A DNA stretch of 6,790 nucleotides from Desulfobacterales bacterium (lineage in GTDB: Bacteria > Desulfobacterota > Desulfobacteria > Desulfobacterales > C00003060): NCBI GenBank assembly GCA_030613145.1, contig JAUWMM010000100.1, forward strand, positions 1 to 6,790. The letters run 5' to 3'. Made by a program: the position numbers and the translations under genes. Positions 1-6,152 of the stretch are shown here, one piece after another. A model generated the notes under the pieces. That model was not told the origin of the DNA, did not search any database, and worked only from the letters and a program-made list of their open reading frames with translations. Positions within the stretch are counted from its first letter, which is position 1. Every line of letters starts with the position of its first letter.

Positions 1-179
1 AGGAGGGGATTGAAGAACTTGTCCCCCTAGAAACCGAGCTGCCCGCTGAAGCTGGTCAGGAGGGAACTCCGGTACGAGTACGATTACACATCAAGGTAAC
101 GGAGATAGGGACACTAGAGCTTTGGTTTGTTTCGGAAACCAAACGTTGGAAGCTTGAATTTAGTGTTAGGCAACCCTGA
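1..179 (+). CDS. Hsp70-family protein, C-terminal end only (5' cut by window)
   Basis: The frame opening at base 3 runs 58 codons without interruption to a TGA at 177-179. Its last 35 or so residues contain TEIGTLELWF followed by a KRWKLEF stretch. This matches the end of the substrate-binding-like region of the next protein, which has TEFGTLELACHSTET and then RWRLQFKIR. The fragment is therefore the C-terminus of a related Hsp70-family (DnaK-like ATPase) protein that stops where the longer neighbour continues into an extra domain. An upstream acidic stretch (EELVPLETELPAEAG) resembles the variable loop of the beta region. From family knowledge, such proteins are cytoplasmic ATP-dependent chaperone-like proteins; the clients of this branch are unknown to me. 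It ends 75 bp before the next gene on the same strand, which fits an operon. The ATPase domain is outside the window, so the family call rests on the paralogous tail. Confidence 0.82.
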   Translation, partial: EGIEELVPLETELPAEAGQEGTPVRVRLHIKVTEIGTLELWFVSETKRWKLEFSVRQP

Positions 180-216
180 GCCGACTTCGCCATAGTAGCC
201 GTAGGCTACGACGGCT
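179..216. repeat. Small hairpin between the two Hsp70 genes
   Basis: GTAGCC at 195-200 and GGCTAC at 204-209 form a perfect 6-bp stem around a 3-nt loop. An outer pairing of AGCCG (179-183) with CGGCT (212-216) could extend it across a few mismatches. It starts at the last base of the upstream stop codon. No T tract follows, so an intrinsic terminator is unlikely. It could be a short dispersed intergenic repeat or a transcript-processing or stability hairpin within the operon. Confidence 0.5.
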
Positions 217-223
217 GAAACGG

Positions 224-245
224 TGAACCCTGAACCTCTGAACCC
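224..245. repeat. Three degenerate TGAACCC heptamers
   Basis: TGAACCC at 224-230, TGAACCT at 231-237 and TGAACCC at 239-245 form a short near-tandem array with one extra C before the third copy. The array occupies the place where a ribosome binding site for the next gene would be expected. This looks like low-complexity intergenic filler; no function is evident. Confidence 0.6.
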
Positions 246-254
246 TTACAATAT

Positions 255-3161
255 ATGAAACAAATGACACACAAAAGATCCCGATATGTCATAGGAATTG
301 ACCTTGGCACAACGAATTCCGCAATTACATACATTGATACTCGCAAGCACCCCACCGGAGGGGTAGATGCCATTCAGACCTTTGCTATCCCTCAGTTGAT
401 TGCCGAGGGCGAAATCGCTGAGCGTCAAGGACTCCCCTCTTTCCTGTATCTCTCACCCGGTCATGAACTTCCTGCAGGAAGCCTTGATCTACTCTGGGCA
501 GAGGACCGAGATTTTGCTGTGGGAGAGTTCGCCCAAATACAGGGTGCAAAGGTTCCTGGCCGACTTATCTCCTCTGCAAAATCGTGGCTTTGTCATCCAG
601 GTGTGGATCGCAAGGCCCCCATTCTCCCCTGGGGAGCCCTTGGAAAGGTTTCAAAACTGTCACCAGTGGAAGTATCTGCGCTTTATCTAAAACATATTCG
701 TGACGCATGGAACCATATAATGGCCCGGGGCGATTCCAACAAGAGGTTTGAGGAGCAGGAACTGATCCTTACAGTGCCAGCCTCCTTTGATGAAGTTGGT
801 CGTGAGCTCACCTTGGAGGCAGCGAAAAAAGCAGGGCTTGTTCAAATCACTCTCGTTGAAGAACCTCAGGCCGCATTCTATTGCTGGATTGCCCGCCATG
901 AAGCTGATTGGGATAATATAGTTGGTTCGGGGACGGTCATCCTTATATGCGACATTGGTGGCGGGACGACAGACTTTACACTCATTTGCGTAAAGGAAGG
1001 AAAGACCGGGCCAGTCCCTGAACGTATAGCTGTGGGAGAACACCTCCTGTTGGGGGGCGACAACATGGATTTGGCGCTGGCCCGTTTGGTTGAATCCAGG
1101 ATATTAGGTAATAGTGAAAAGAAGCTCGATTCTCTTCGCTGGCACATCCTGACATCCCTTTGTAGAAGCGCAAAAGAAAAGATCTTGGGGAGCGGGCAGC
1201 CTCAGAGTGTTCGGATCAGCATTCCCGGACGTGGCAAGGGAGTCGTTGGGGGAGCCCTGTCTGACTCAATAAATTTGGAGGATGTGCAGGATACGATTAT
1301 GAACGGTTTTTTTCCATATACACAACCCCATGAAATGCCAATTCGAGAGACCGGGATCGGTATTCAGGAATGGGGGCTACCTTTTGCTCCAGATCCTATC
1401 ATTCCGCGCCATCTGGCAGAGTTTTTGAAAAAACACCAGGCAAAGAACACAGATTTTTCACAACCCGACGACCTATCTGCTCGTCCGCCTGCGGCAGAGT
1501 TGCAGGCAGGTACGCTGTCATTGCGACCGGATGCCGTTCTTTTCAACGGCGGCGTACTCACCCCCAATATTTTGAAAGAACGTATTATAGATATCGTATC
1601 TGAGTGGTTTCCAAAGGCTGGAGAAGATCGATGGCGTCCTGTGGTGCTTGAAAACGATCAGCTCGCCCTGGCAGTGGCACGTGGAGCTGCGTACTATGGC
1701 ATGGTACGCAGGGGACGCGGAGTCCGCATTGTGGGTGGAAGTCCTCGCTCATATTATATAAGGGTTGTACCAACAGATATGACGAAAGAAAGACCAGGCC
1801 AGATCAACGCTGTATGTGTCATACCCCGTGGGATGGAGGAAGGGGAAGAGGTGGAGATAGAATCTCCGGTATTCAAGGTGCTGACCAATCAGCCGGTCTC
1901 TTTTTCGCTTTACAGTTCCAATTCCAGGACTGGTGATCAACTCGGCCAGGTGTTGACCTTGAGTGAAGATTCGTTGTTTCAGCTCCCCCCACTCTATACA
2001 GTCTTGCGATTCGGGAAAAAAGGGGTTGTCCGTAAAATACCGGTTTTCTTGTGCGCCAGCCTTACAGAGTTTGGAACCTTAGAGCTTGCCTGCCACTCCA
2101 CTGAAACAGATCATAGATGGAGACTTCAATTCAAGATCCGACCTAATGTCAGTGAGAAGACAACGGAAAATAAGGAACTCAAAGAAAGCCCAAAGAAAAA
2201 AACCATTTCAGACAAATCTGTAGATAGAGCGTTGAAGATCTTGAGAGTTGCATTCACCACGGATAAGTCTCCTTCTGATGCCCAAGTCACACCCAGCAAT
2301 GTAATGAAAGCATTGCGAAACATTGTCGGTACGAATAGGGAAAGGTGGCCCGTTTCAGTCTTGAGGCGTTTTTCGGACTCCCTTTTAAGAGAGCCGGACC
2401 ATCGAAAAATGAGCGCCAGACATGAAGAAAGATGGTTGAATCTCGCAGGGTTTTGTCTTCGCCCCGGATATGGTCATACAGGCGATGATTATCGAATGCG
2501 ACAGCTATGGAAGCTGTATCATGCTGGAGTTATCTTTCCGCGTGATCAACAATGCCGGGGGGAGTGGTGGATATTGTGGAGGCGGGTGGCCGGTGGATTG
2601 AATCAGAGCCAGCACATTGCGCTTTTCCGTGATCTTTCTCCAGGCCTCCTGCCCGGCCAAAAGAAAGGAACAAAGCTGCACCGGGTCTCTCCGCAGGAAA
2701 GGACTGAGATGTGGCGGACCATAGCCAACCTGGAACGACTTCCCGTCGATATCAAGGAGGAGATAGGCAGGGCACTCATGAAGCACATTGGAACACCCCG
2801 CGGTGAAGGGCTCAATATGTGGGTCCTTTCGCGTGTGGGCTCGCGTATTCCCCTATTCGGGCATTTAAATGTAGTTGTTCCGGCCAGAACCGTCAAACAC
2901 TGGATAAAACAGATCCTTGAAACAGAATGGAAAAAACCGAATCAGACAGGTTTTTGTGTGGTTCAAATGTCCAGCTTTACCGGAGACCGGGAAAGGGACC
3001 TTGATGCAGATCTCAGGGGACGTGTCAGGGAAAGACTCAGTGGATTGGAATGTGGTGAACGGTTGTCTCAAAGATTGTACGAAATGGTCCCTTTGAATGC
3101 GTCCGAGCAAGGACGCGTCTTTGGTGAAGAACTCCCGGAAGGGCTCCATTTGGCAGAATAA
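255..3161 (+). CDS. Hsp70-family protein with long C-terminal extension (DUF3731-like)
   Basis: A 968-residue protein with the Hsp70/actin-like ATPase signature elements in order: phosphate-1 IGIDLGTTNS (13-22), LTVPASF (172-178), VEEPQAAF (201-208, DnaK-like EPTAA with Q for T), phosphate-2 CDIGGGTTDFTL (232-243), GGDNMD (267-272), the adenosine-loop equivalent LFNGGVL (429-435) and the NDQLALAVARGAAYYG helix (467-482). From memory, the DnaK adenosine loop lies near residue 340, so this ATPase domain carries roughly 90 extra residues, partly between 320 and 420. A beta-rich substrate-binding-like region follows (about 490-630), then a charged Lys/Glu linker (632-655). In place of a typical lid there is a roughly 300-residue basic, Trp-rich region containing HEERWLNLAGFCLRPGYG (723-740), which I recognise as DUF3731-like. 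No signal peptide or membrane segment is seen, so it is probably cytoplasmic. ATG 255 is used; ATG 264 is an alternative, and neither has a Shine-Dalgarno sequence. An in-frame TGA at 231 limits any extension. It lies directly after a paralogous Hsp70 gene and was probably co-transcribed. Chaperone activity is inferred, not shown. Confidence 0.93.
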   Translation: MKQMTHKRSRYVIGIDLGTTNSAITYIDTRKHPTGGVDAIQTFAIPQLIAEGEIAERQGLPSFLYLSPGHELPAGSLDLLWAEDRDFAVGEFAQIQGAKVPGRLISSAKSWLCHPGVDRKAPILPWGALGKVSKLSPVEVSALYLKHIRDAWNHIMARGDSNKRFEEQELILTVPASFDEVGRELTLEAAKKAGLVQITLVEEPQAAFYCWIARHEADWDNIVGSGTVILICDIGGGTTDFTLICVKEGKTGPVPERIAVGEHLLLGGDNMDLALARLVESRILGNSEKKLDSLRWHILTSLCRSAKEKILGSGQPQSVRISIPGRGKGVVGGALSDSINLEDVQDTIMNGFFPYTQPHEMPIRETGIGIQEWGLPFAPDPIIPRHLAEFLKKHQAKNTDFSQPDDLSARPPAAELQAGTLSLRPDAVLFNGGVLTPNILKERIIDIVSEWFPKAGEDRWRPVVLENDQLALAVARGAAYYGMVRRGRGVRIVGGSPRSYYIRVVPTDMTKERPGQINAVCVIPRGMEEGEEVEIESPVFKVLTNQPVSFSLYSSNSRTGDQLGQVLTLSEDSLFQLPPLYTVLRFGKKGVVRKIPVFLCASLTEFGTLELACHSTETDHRWRLQFKIRPNVSEKTTENKELKESPKKKTISDKSVDRALKILRVAFTTDKSPSDAQVTPSNVMKALRNIVGTNRERWPVSVLRRFSDSLLREPDHRKMSARHEERWLNLAGFCLRPGYGHTGDDYRMRQLWKLYHAGVIFPRDQQCRGEWWILWRRVAGGLNQSQHIALFRDLSPGLLPGQKKGTKLHRVSPQERTEMWRTIANLERLPVDIKEEIGRALMKHIGTPRGEGLNMWVLSRVGSRIPLFGHLNVVVPARTVKHWIKQILETEWKKPNQTGFCVVQMSSFTGDRERDLDADLRGRVRERLSGLECGERLSQRLYEMVPLNASEQGRVFGEELPEGLHLAE

Positions 3162-3290
3162 CCTCGCAATAGTCAACACGTTTTCCACTTGATTAGGATA
3201 CCTCTTTCAATGTAAAAGAATCAGAATTTGGGGCCTTGCCTCAAAAATAGTGTAAATCAACCTCCACATGAGCCACGGATAAACACCGCC

Positions 3291-4052
3291 ATGGGTTATG
3301 TTTTCGACTTTAAGACAGCCCGGGAATACGACAAGTGGTATCAGAATCCTAAGAACAGGTTCGTTGCCGATCTTGAAGATCAGCTTCTCCTGCGGCTCTT
3401 AAAACCTGTGCAGGGACAACGGGTTTTGGACATTGGGTGCGGTACAGGTAGGCATCTCCTCATGTTTTTGGAGATGGGTCTCGACATAACAGGTATAGAT
3501 CCATCTCCTTACATGCTTGACATTGCGCGAGGAAAACTTGGGCATCGTGCTGATCTGCATCAGGGATCGGCCGAGGATCTCCCTTTTGAGGACAACAGCT
3601 TCGATATTGCCACTTTGATTACGTCCCTGGAATTTGCGGACGACGCTCAAAAGTCCCTTCAAGAGGCATGTCGTGTGGCAAAGGACCATATCTTTTTGGG
3701 TGTTCTAAACTGTTACGCCATTAAGGGGATCGAAAGAAGGCTGAGAGGCATCTTTTCACAAAACATATATAACCGGGCCAGATTCTTCAGTGTGTGGGAG
3801 CTTAAACGACAAGTCCGGAATATTCTGGGCAAAACGCCTCTTAGATGGGGAACGGTCCTCCATCTGTCCCCCAGCTTCAGAAAATACACCCAACATCTTG
3901 AGAGGTGGCCCTTTGTTCACAAGTGCCCCTTTGGTGGCTTCATAGGTATGGTGGTCACACTAGTGCCACGATATCGGACTCACAACGTTCCCATTGGGTA
4001 TGTGAACCGACACTCAAGTGCAGCGACAGGTTTGATGAAATCAGAGGAATAA
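3291..4052 (+). CDS. Class I SAM-dependent methyltransferase
   Basis: From ATG 3291 this encodes 253 residues. It has the Rossmann-type SAM-binding core: motif I VLDIGCGTG (45-53), an acidic residue ending strand 2 in GIDPSPYMLDIAR (68-80), and LPFEDNSFDIATLITSLEF (97-115) covering the motif II/III area. This fits the Methyltransf_11/UbiE-like superfamily, cytoplasmic and soluble. The substrate cannot be deduced. The reading frame extends upstream to a TTG at 3228, but the added 21 residues (starting with PCLKNS after the initiator) do not look like this family's N-terminus, whereas MGYVFDFKTAREYDKWY does. I therefore prefer ATG 3291, although neither start has a Shine-Dalgarno sequence. The 129-bp gap after the Hsp70 gene contains CCACGGATAAACACC, a type of sequence common as intergenic filler, and no convincing promoter. 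It is followed at 128 bp by amrS on the same strand; a functional link is possible but unproven. Confidence 0.88.
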   Translation: MGYVFDFKTAREYDKWYQNPKNRFVADLEDQLLLRLLKPVQGQRVLDIGCGTGRHLLMFLEMGLDITGIDPSPYMLDIARGKLGHRADLHQGSAEDLPFEDNSFDIATLITSLEFADDAQKSLQEACRVAKDHIFLGVLNCYAIKGIERRLRGIFSQNIYNRARFFSVWELKRQVRNILGKTPLRWGTVLHLSPSFRKYTQHLERWPFVHKCPFGGFIGMVVTLVPRYRTHNVPIGYVNRHSSAATGLMKSEE

Positions 4053-4085
4053 GGAAAAGGGTTTTGAAACAGCTCTTCAAGTAAA

Positions 4086-4154
4086 CTAAAATTGATCCGC
4101 ATTCAGCGGAGAAAAAAACTTTTTTTGAAATTCGTTTTGGCCCTTCAATTTTAG
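4086..4154. repeat. Perfect 10-bp inverted repeat enclosing a hairpin
   Basis: CTAAAATTGA at 4086-4095 is perfectly complementary in inverted orientation to TCAATTTTAG at 4145-4154, bracketing 49 bp. Directly inside the left arm lies a second stem, TCCGC/GCGGA (4096-4110), then a run of seven A, a C and seven T (4112-4126). A transcript could fold into a closed multibranch structure just upstream of amrS; the repeat ends 26 bp before its ATG. It may be a 5'-leader structure, a terminator region or a small degenerate repeat. Confidence 0.6.
4096..4126 (+). terminator. Possible intrinsic terminator after the methyltransferase gene
   Basis: A 5-bp perfect stem TCCGC/GCGGA with loop ATTCA (4096-4110) is followed, after an A-rich stretch, by seven T (4120-4126). 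It lies 44 bp after the methyltransferase stop. The T tract starts 9 nt beyond the stem, farther than in a classical terminator, and the stem is short. The A7-C-T7 run can itself pair and bring the T run closer. I treat it as a weak candidate; if real, amrS needs its own promoter, which I cannot identify. Confidence 0.3.
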
Positions 4155-4180
4155 GCACTTTAGCTCACTCTTATTGACCA

Positions 4181-5194
4181 ATGGAAGCCTATCTTTACGA
4201 ACTCTTGGAAGACAAGAATGTCAGGTGCAACCTGTGCAACCACCGTTGTTTAATTAAGGAAGGAAATCGGGGCATCTGCGGCGTTCGCGAAAACCAGAAT
4301 GGAATTCTAAAATCCCTTGTTTATGGAAAGCTGATTGCCCAGCATGTAGACCCCATCGAAAAGAAACCCCTCTATCATGTCTTACCCGGCTCCCTTTCTT
4401 ATTCCATTGCCACGGTTGGATGCAATTTTAAGTGCCGTTTTTGCCAGAACGCAGATATTGCCCAGCTCCCGGCAGACCGCAAGGGAATGATTATAGGTGA
4501 CCTCTACAGCCCACAAGATGTGGTGAGCGCTGCACAGCAGGCAAATTGTCGAAGCATTGCCTATACCTACACTGAGCCGACCGTGTTTTTTGAATATGCA
4601 TATGATACAGCCAAACTTGCACACGAAAAAGGAATCCTCAATGTCTTTGTAACAAACGGCTACATGACCTCTGAGGCCGTGCATATGATCCGTCCCTACC
4701 TTGATGCGGCAAATGTAGACCTGAAGGCCTTTAACGATGATTTTTATAAAGAGCAATGCAGCGCCAAGCGAAAGCACGTGATGGAGACCCTTAGGCTGAT
4801 GAAGTCTCTAGGAATTTTTGTGGAGGTTACCACACTCCTTATTCCCACGCTCAATGATAAAAAAGGAGAACTTCAACAGCTGGCATCCTTTATCGCAGAT
4901 TCACTCGGCCCTGAAACACCGTGGCACATCAGCCGTTTTCATCCCACCTATAAGCTAACAGACCGTCCGTCTACACCGGCGGAAAGTATTCATCAGGCAC
5001 GGCGCATCGGTCTTGATGCAGGGCTCCGTTATGTGTACAGCGGCAATCTTCCCGGAGATGAAGGGGAGAATACAGTCTGTTACAGTTGCGGCCAGCTTTT
5101 GATTGAACGGTGGGGTTATCGCATATCCAAGAATGTGATTACAAACGGCAAGTGCCCGAAGTGTGATGCGACCATTGATGGCATAGGTCTCTGA
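4181..5194 (+). CDS. amrS: AmmeMemoRadiSam system radical SAM enzyme AmrS
   Basis: A 337-residue radical SAM protein of the AmrS (PflA-like) family. The 4Fe-4S/SAM motif CxxxCxxC is CNFKCRFC at 81-88. An N-terminal Cys set (C16, C19, C23, C33 in VRCNLCNHRC and GICGVR) and a C-terminal Cys set (C300, C303, C325, C328) are typical of this family and could bind a further cluster or zinc. Other landmarks are YTYTEPTVFFEY (128-139), NVFVTNGY (154-161), VDLKAF (179-184) and HISRFHPTYKL (249-259). Known context for the family: it co-occurs with AmrA (AMMECR1-like) and AmrB (Memo-like); I know of no firmly established reaction. Neither partner is in this window. ATG 4181 gives the expected N-terminus (MEAYLYELLEDKNVRCNLC), but no Shine-Dalgarno sequence precedes it. 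It follows the methyltransferase gene on the same strand and converges with the PilZ gene, with a large palindrome starting 9 bp after its stop. Older annotations would call it 'pyruvate formate-lyase activating enzyme'. Confidence 0.93.
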   Translation: MEAYLYELLEDKNVRCNLCNHRCLIKEGNRGICGVRENQNGILKSLVYGKLIAQHVDPIEKKPLYHVLPGSLSYSIATVGCNFKCRFCQNADIAQLPADRKGMIIGDLYSPQDVVSAAQQANCRSIAYTYTEPTVFFEYAYDTAKLAHEKGILNVFVTNGYMTSEAVHMIRPYLDAANVDLKAFNDDFYKEQCSAKRKHVMETLRLMKSLGIFVEVTTLLIPTLNDKKGELQQLASFIADSLGPETPWHISRFHPTYKLTDRPSTPAESIHQARRIGLDAGLRYVYSGNLPGDEGENTVCYSCGQLLIERWGYRISKNVITNGKCPKCDATIDGIGL

Positions 5195-5203
5195 TTATGG
5201 GAA

Positions 5204-5389
5204 CTAAGGGTTCGCGCAAAAATAACTTGGCAGAATTGGCGCTCAGATTTGGGTTAGATTTGGCCGATCCGATTGAACAAAACCGCAGGAATAGCAGGCT
5301 ATTTCGATGGTTTTGCGAATGAGTATCGGCCAAATATAGCCTGAAGCTGGGATGCCAAAATGGCAAGCTATTTTTGCGCGAGCCCTAAG
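5204..5389. mobile_element. 186-bp imperfect palindrome, MITE-like non-coding element
   Basis: The two halves (5204-5296 and 5297-5389) are inverted copies, aligned base for base without indels around the centre at 5296/5297. By my count 64 of 93 positions pair. The outer 26 positions are best conserved (23/26: CTAAGGGTTCGCGCAAAAAT on the left, CTTAGGGCTCGCGCAAAAAT on the inverted right). Two inner conserved blocks are ATTTGGCCGAT and CAAAACC, and the centre is AATAGC-AG-GCTATT. A transcript of either strand could form a hairpin about 93 pairs long. This geometry fits a MITE or another hairpin-type dispersed element. I see no transposase, no clear target-site duplication (flanks ATTAT and ATAAT are inverted, not direct), and only a doubtful partial match elsewhere. 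It fills the gap between convergent amrS and PilZ, so it may also act as a bidirectional terminator. The mobile origin is inference; the palindrome is directly visible. Confidence 0.65.
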
Positions 5390-5873
5390 ATAATGTGCCT
5401 GTCGGGGGGGAAATTGGAGGAAGAGGCCCTTGGTGTGCTGTCGCCACCCCACGATGGATTCGGTTTTCACTTGGTTTTCCGGAAGCAAGATTTACCTGCA
5501 TCTCAACTATGGTGTGGTTCTGGATGAAATATTCAAGCCGAGATACCTGTTTGCGCCTCAACTTTCCGAATTGCACGCCACATCGCCTCGTTGTTGAAAA
5601 ACTGAGAGGATCGTCATTAGTTTCGAAATCCGAAACGATTTTAAACGGTATCTCATCCAAATAGAAACCGCGATCGCTCGATAGTATGACCATTTCAAAT
5701 GATCCGCTTGACGGTTGTTGGCTAGAAACGTAACGAAATGCAAGCCCGTTGCTGCTCACATCTATAATTTGACCCAGTTCGATAGAATGAGCCCTGAGCA
5801 CAACTGACGCACCCTCCTGGACCTTGAATCGCTTATGCCTCCTTCGCTCAACCATCTGATTATTGTTGGCCAT
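5385..5873 (-). CDS. PilZ-domain protein (probable cyclic-di-GMP receptor)
   Basis: A 162-residue minus-strand protein. It has the two PilZ signature elements for c-di-GMP binding: an RxxxR motif in ERRRHKRFKV (R11 and R15) and DVSSNG (38-43, D/NxSxxG). The barrel then runs through SFEMVILSSDRGFYLDEIPFKIV (58-80) to RRCGVQFGKL (96-105), and ends in SRLEYFIQNHT (111-121), a common end of short PilZ proteins. No signal peptide or membrane segment is seen, so it is a cytoplasmic single-domain effector; its output cannot be predicted. The start at 5873 is supported by GGAGGT with 6-nt spacing. Residues from about 122 on form a low-complexity tail (QGPLPPISPPTGTLS) that crosses a run of seven C on the coding strand (5404-5410). 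The TAG stop (5385-5387) lies inside the terminal repeat of the 186-bp palindrome, so the tail was probably reshaped when that element arrived. The gene diverges from pgm and converges with amrS. Confidence 0.9.
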   Translation of the reverse strand: MANNNQMVERRRHKRFKVQEGASVVLRAHSIELGQIIDVSSNGLAFRYVSSQQPSSGSFEMVILSSDRGFYLDEIPFKIVSDFETNDDPLSFSTTRRCGVQFGKLRRKQVSRLEYFIQNHTIVEMQVNLASGKPSENRIHRGVATAHQGPLPPISPPTGTLS

Positions 5874-5879
5874 GTGTCG

Positions 5880-5885
5880 ACCTCC
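5880..5885 (-). promoter_or_regulatory. Shine-Dalgarno site of the PilZ gene
   Basis: On the minus strand GGAGGT lies 6 nt before the ATG at 5873, a near-ideal match and spacing, which fixes the PilZ start. It contrasts with the three complete + genes in the left part, which lack such a site. Confidence 0.88.
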
Positions 5886-5949
5886 GAATCATAAAGACGG
5901 TTTGCTTAAGTTCATTTCTTAGCTTTGCCTAAAGTATCCGTAATCTTGT

Positions 5950-5961
5950 TGTCACGTGACA
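5950..5961. promoter_or_regulatory. Perfect 12-bp palindrome, candidate operator
   Basis: TGTCACGTGACA is a perfect palindrome with a CACGTG core, 76 bp upstream of the PilZ start codon. Its size and symmetry fit a dimeric transcription-factor site. I cannot name the regulator, and no consensus -10/-35 pair for the PilZ gene could be placed next to it with confidence. Confidence 0.4.
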
Positions 5962-6033
5962 CCAACGCCTATTGGACTATCTCCTTCCTTGTCCACTGGG
6001 AGTATAATTTCCGGGACGATCAACTCTTACATC

Positions 6034-6059
6034 GAGGCCCATGCGGTCAGGCAGGCCTC
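6034..6059. repeat. Bulged stem-loop GAGGCC/GGCCTC
   Basis: GAGGCC (6034-6039) pairs with GGCCTC (6054-6059). Inside, TGC (6042-6044) pairs with GCA (6051-6053), leaving a CA bulge and a 6-nt loop GGTCAG. The 3' arm can instead pair with a second GAGGCC at 6172-6177, giving mutually exclusive folds in a + transcript. Confidence 0.45.
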
Positions 6060-6152
6060 TGCTAATTGTAATAGTAATCCTTGATTTAGATAACAGCAAA
6101 ATATATGCCGTAAACAACACGGGAAGATAGGTCCTCATAACCTTTTGAAATA

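Noticed and set aside
2126..3188. Several minus-strand ORFs of 65-107 codons opposite the Hsp70 gene
   Set aside because: They lie fully or almost fully antisense to a well-supported 968-residue coding sequence and show no recognisable domain.
3228..3290. TTG start giving a 274-residue methyltransferase
   Set aside because: The extra 21 residues do not resemble the family's N-terminus, there is no Shine-Dalgarno sequence, and the stretch contains intergenic-filler-like sequence; ATG 3291 is preferred.
4382..4777. 131-codon minus-strand ORF opposite amrS
   Set aside because: Antisense shadow of a conserved radical SAM gene; no family resemblance.
5243..5488. 81-codon minus-strand ORF reading through the palindrome
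   Set aside because: It overlaps the PilZ gene in another frame and its body is the non-coding palindrome; there is no ribosome binding site. Considered only as a possible frameshift extension of PilZ.
5395..5664. 89-codon plus-strand ORF opposite PilZ
   Set aside because: Antisense to the PilZ gene, which has conserved motifs and a strong ribosome binding site.
5888..5893. TATGAT on the minus strand as the PilZ -10 box
   Set aside because: It would place the transcription start inside the Shine-Dalgarno sequence, and no -35 match lies at a suitable distance.
6003..6008. TATAAT on the plus strand as a second promoter
   Set aside because: No -35 match at 16-18 bp upstream; an isolated hexamer in AT-rich sequence is expected by chance.
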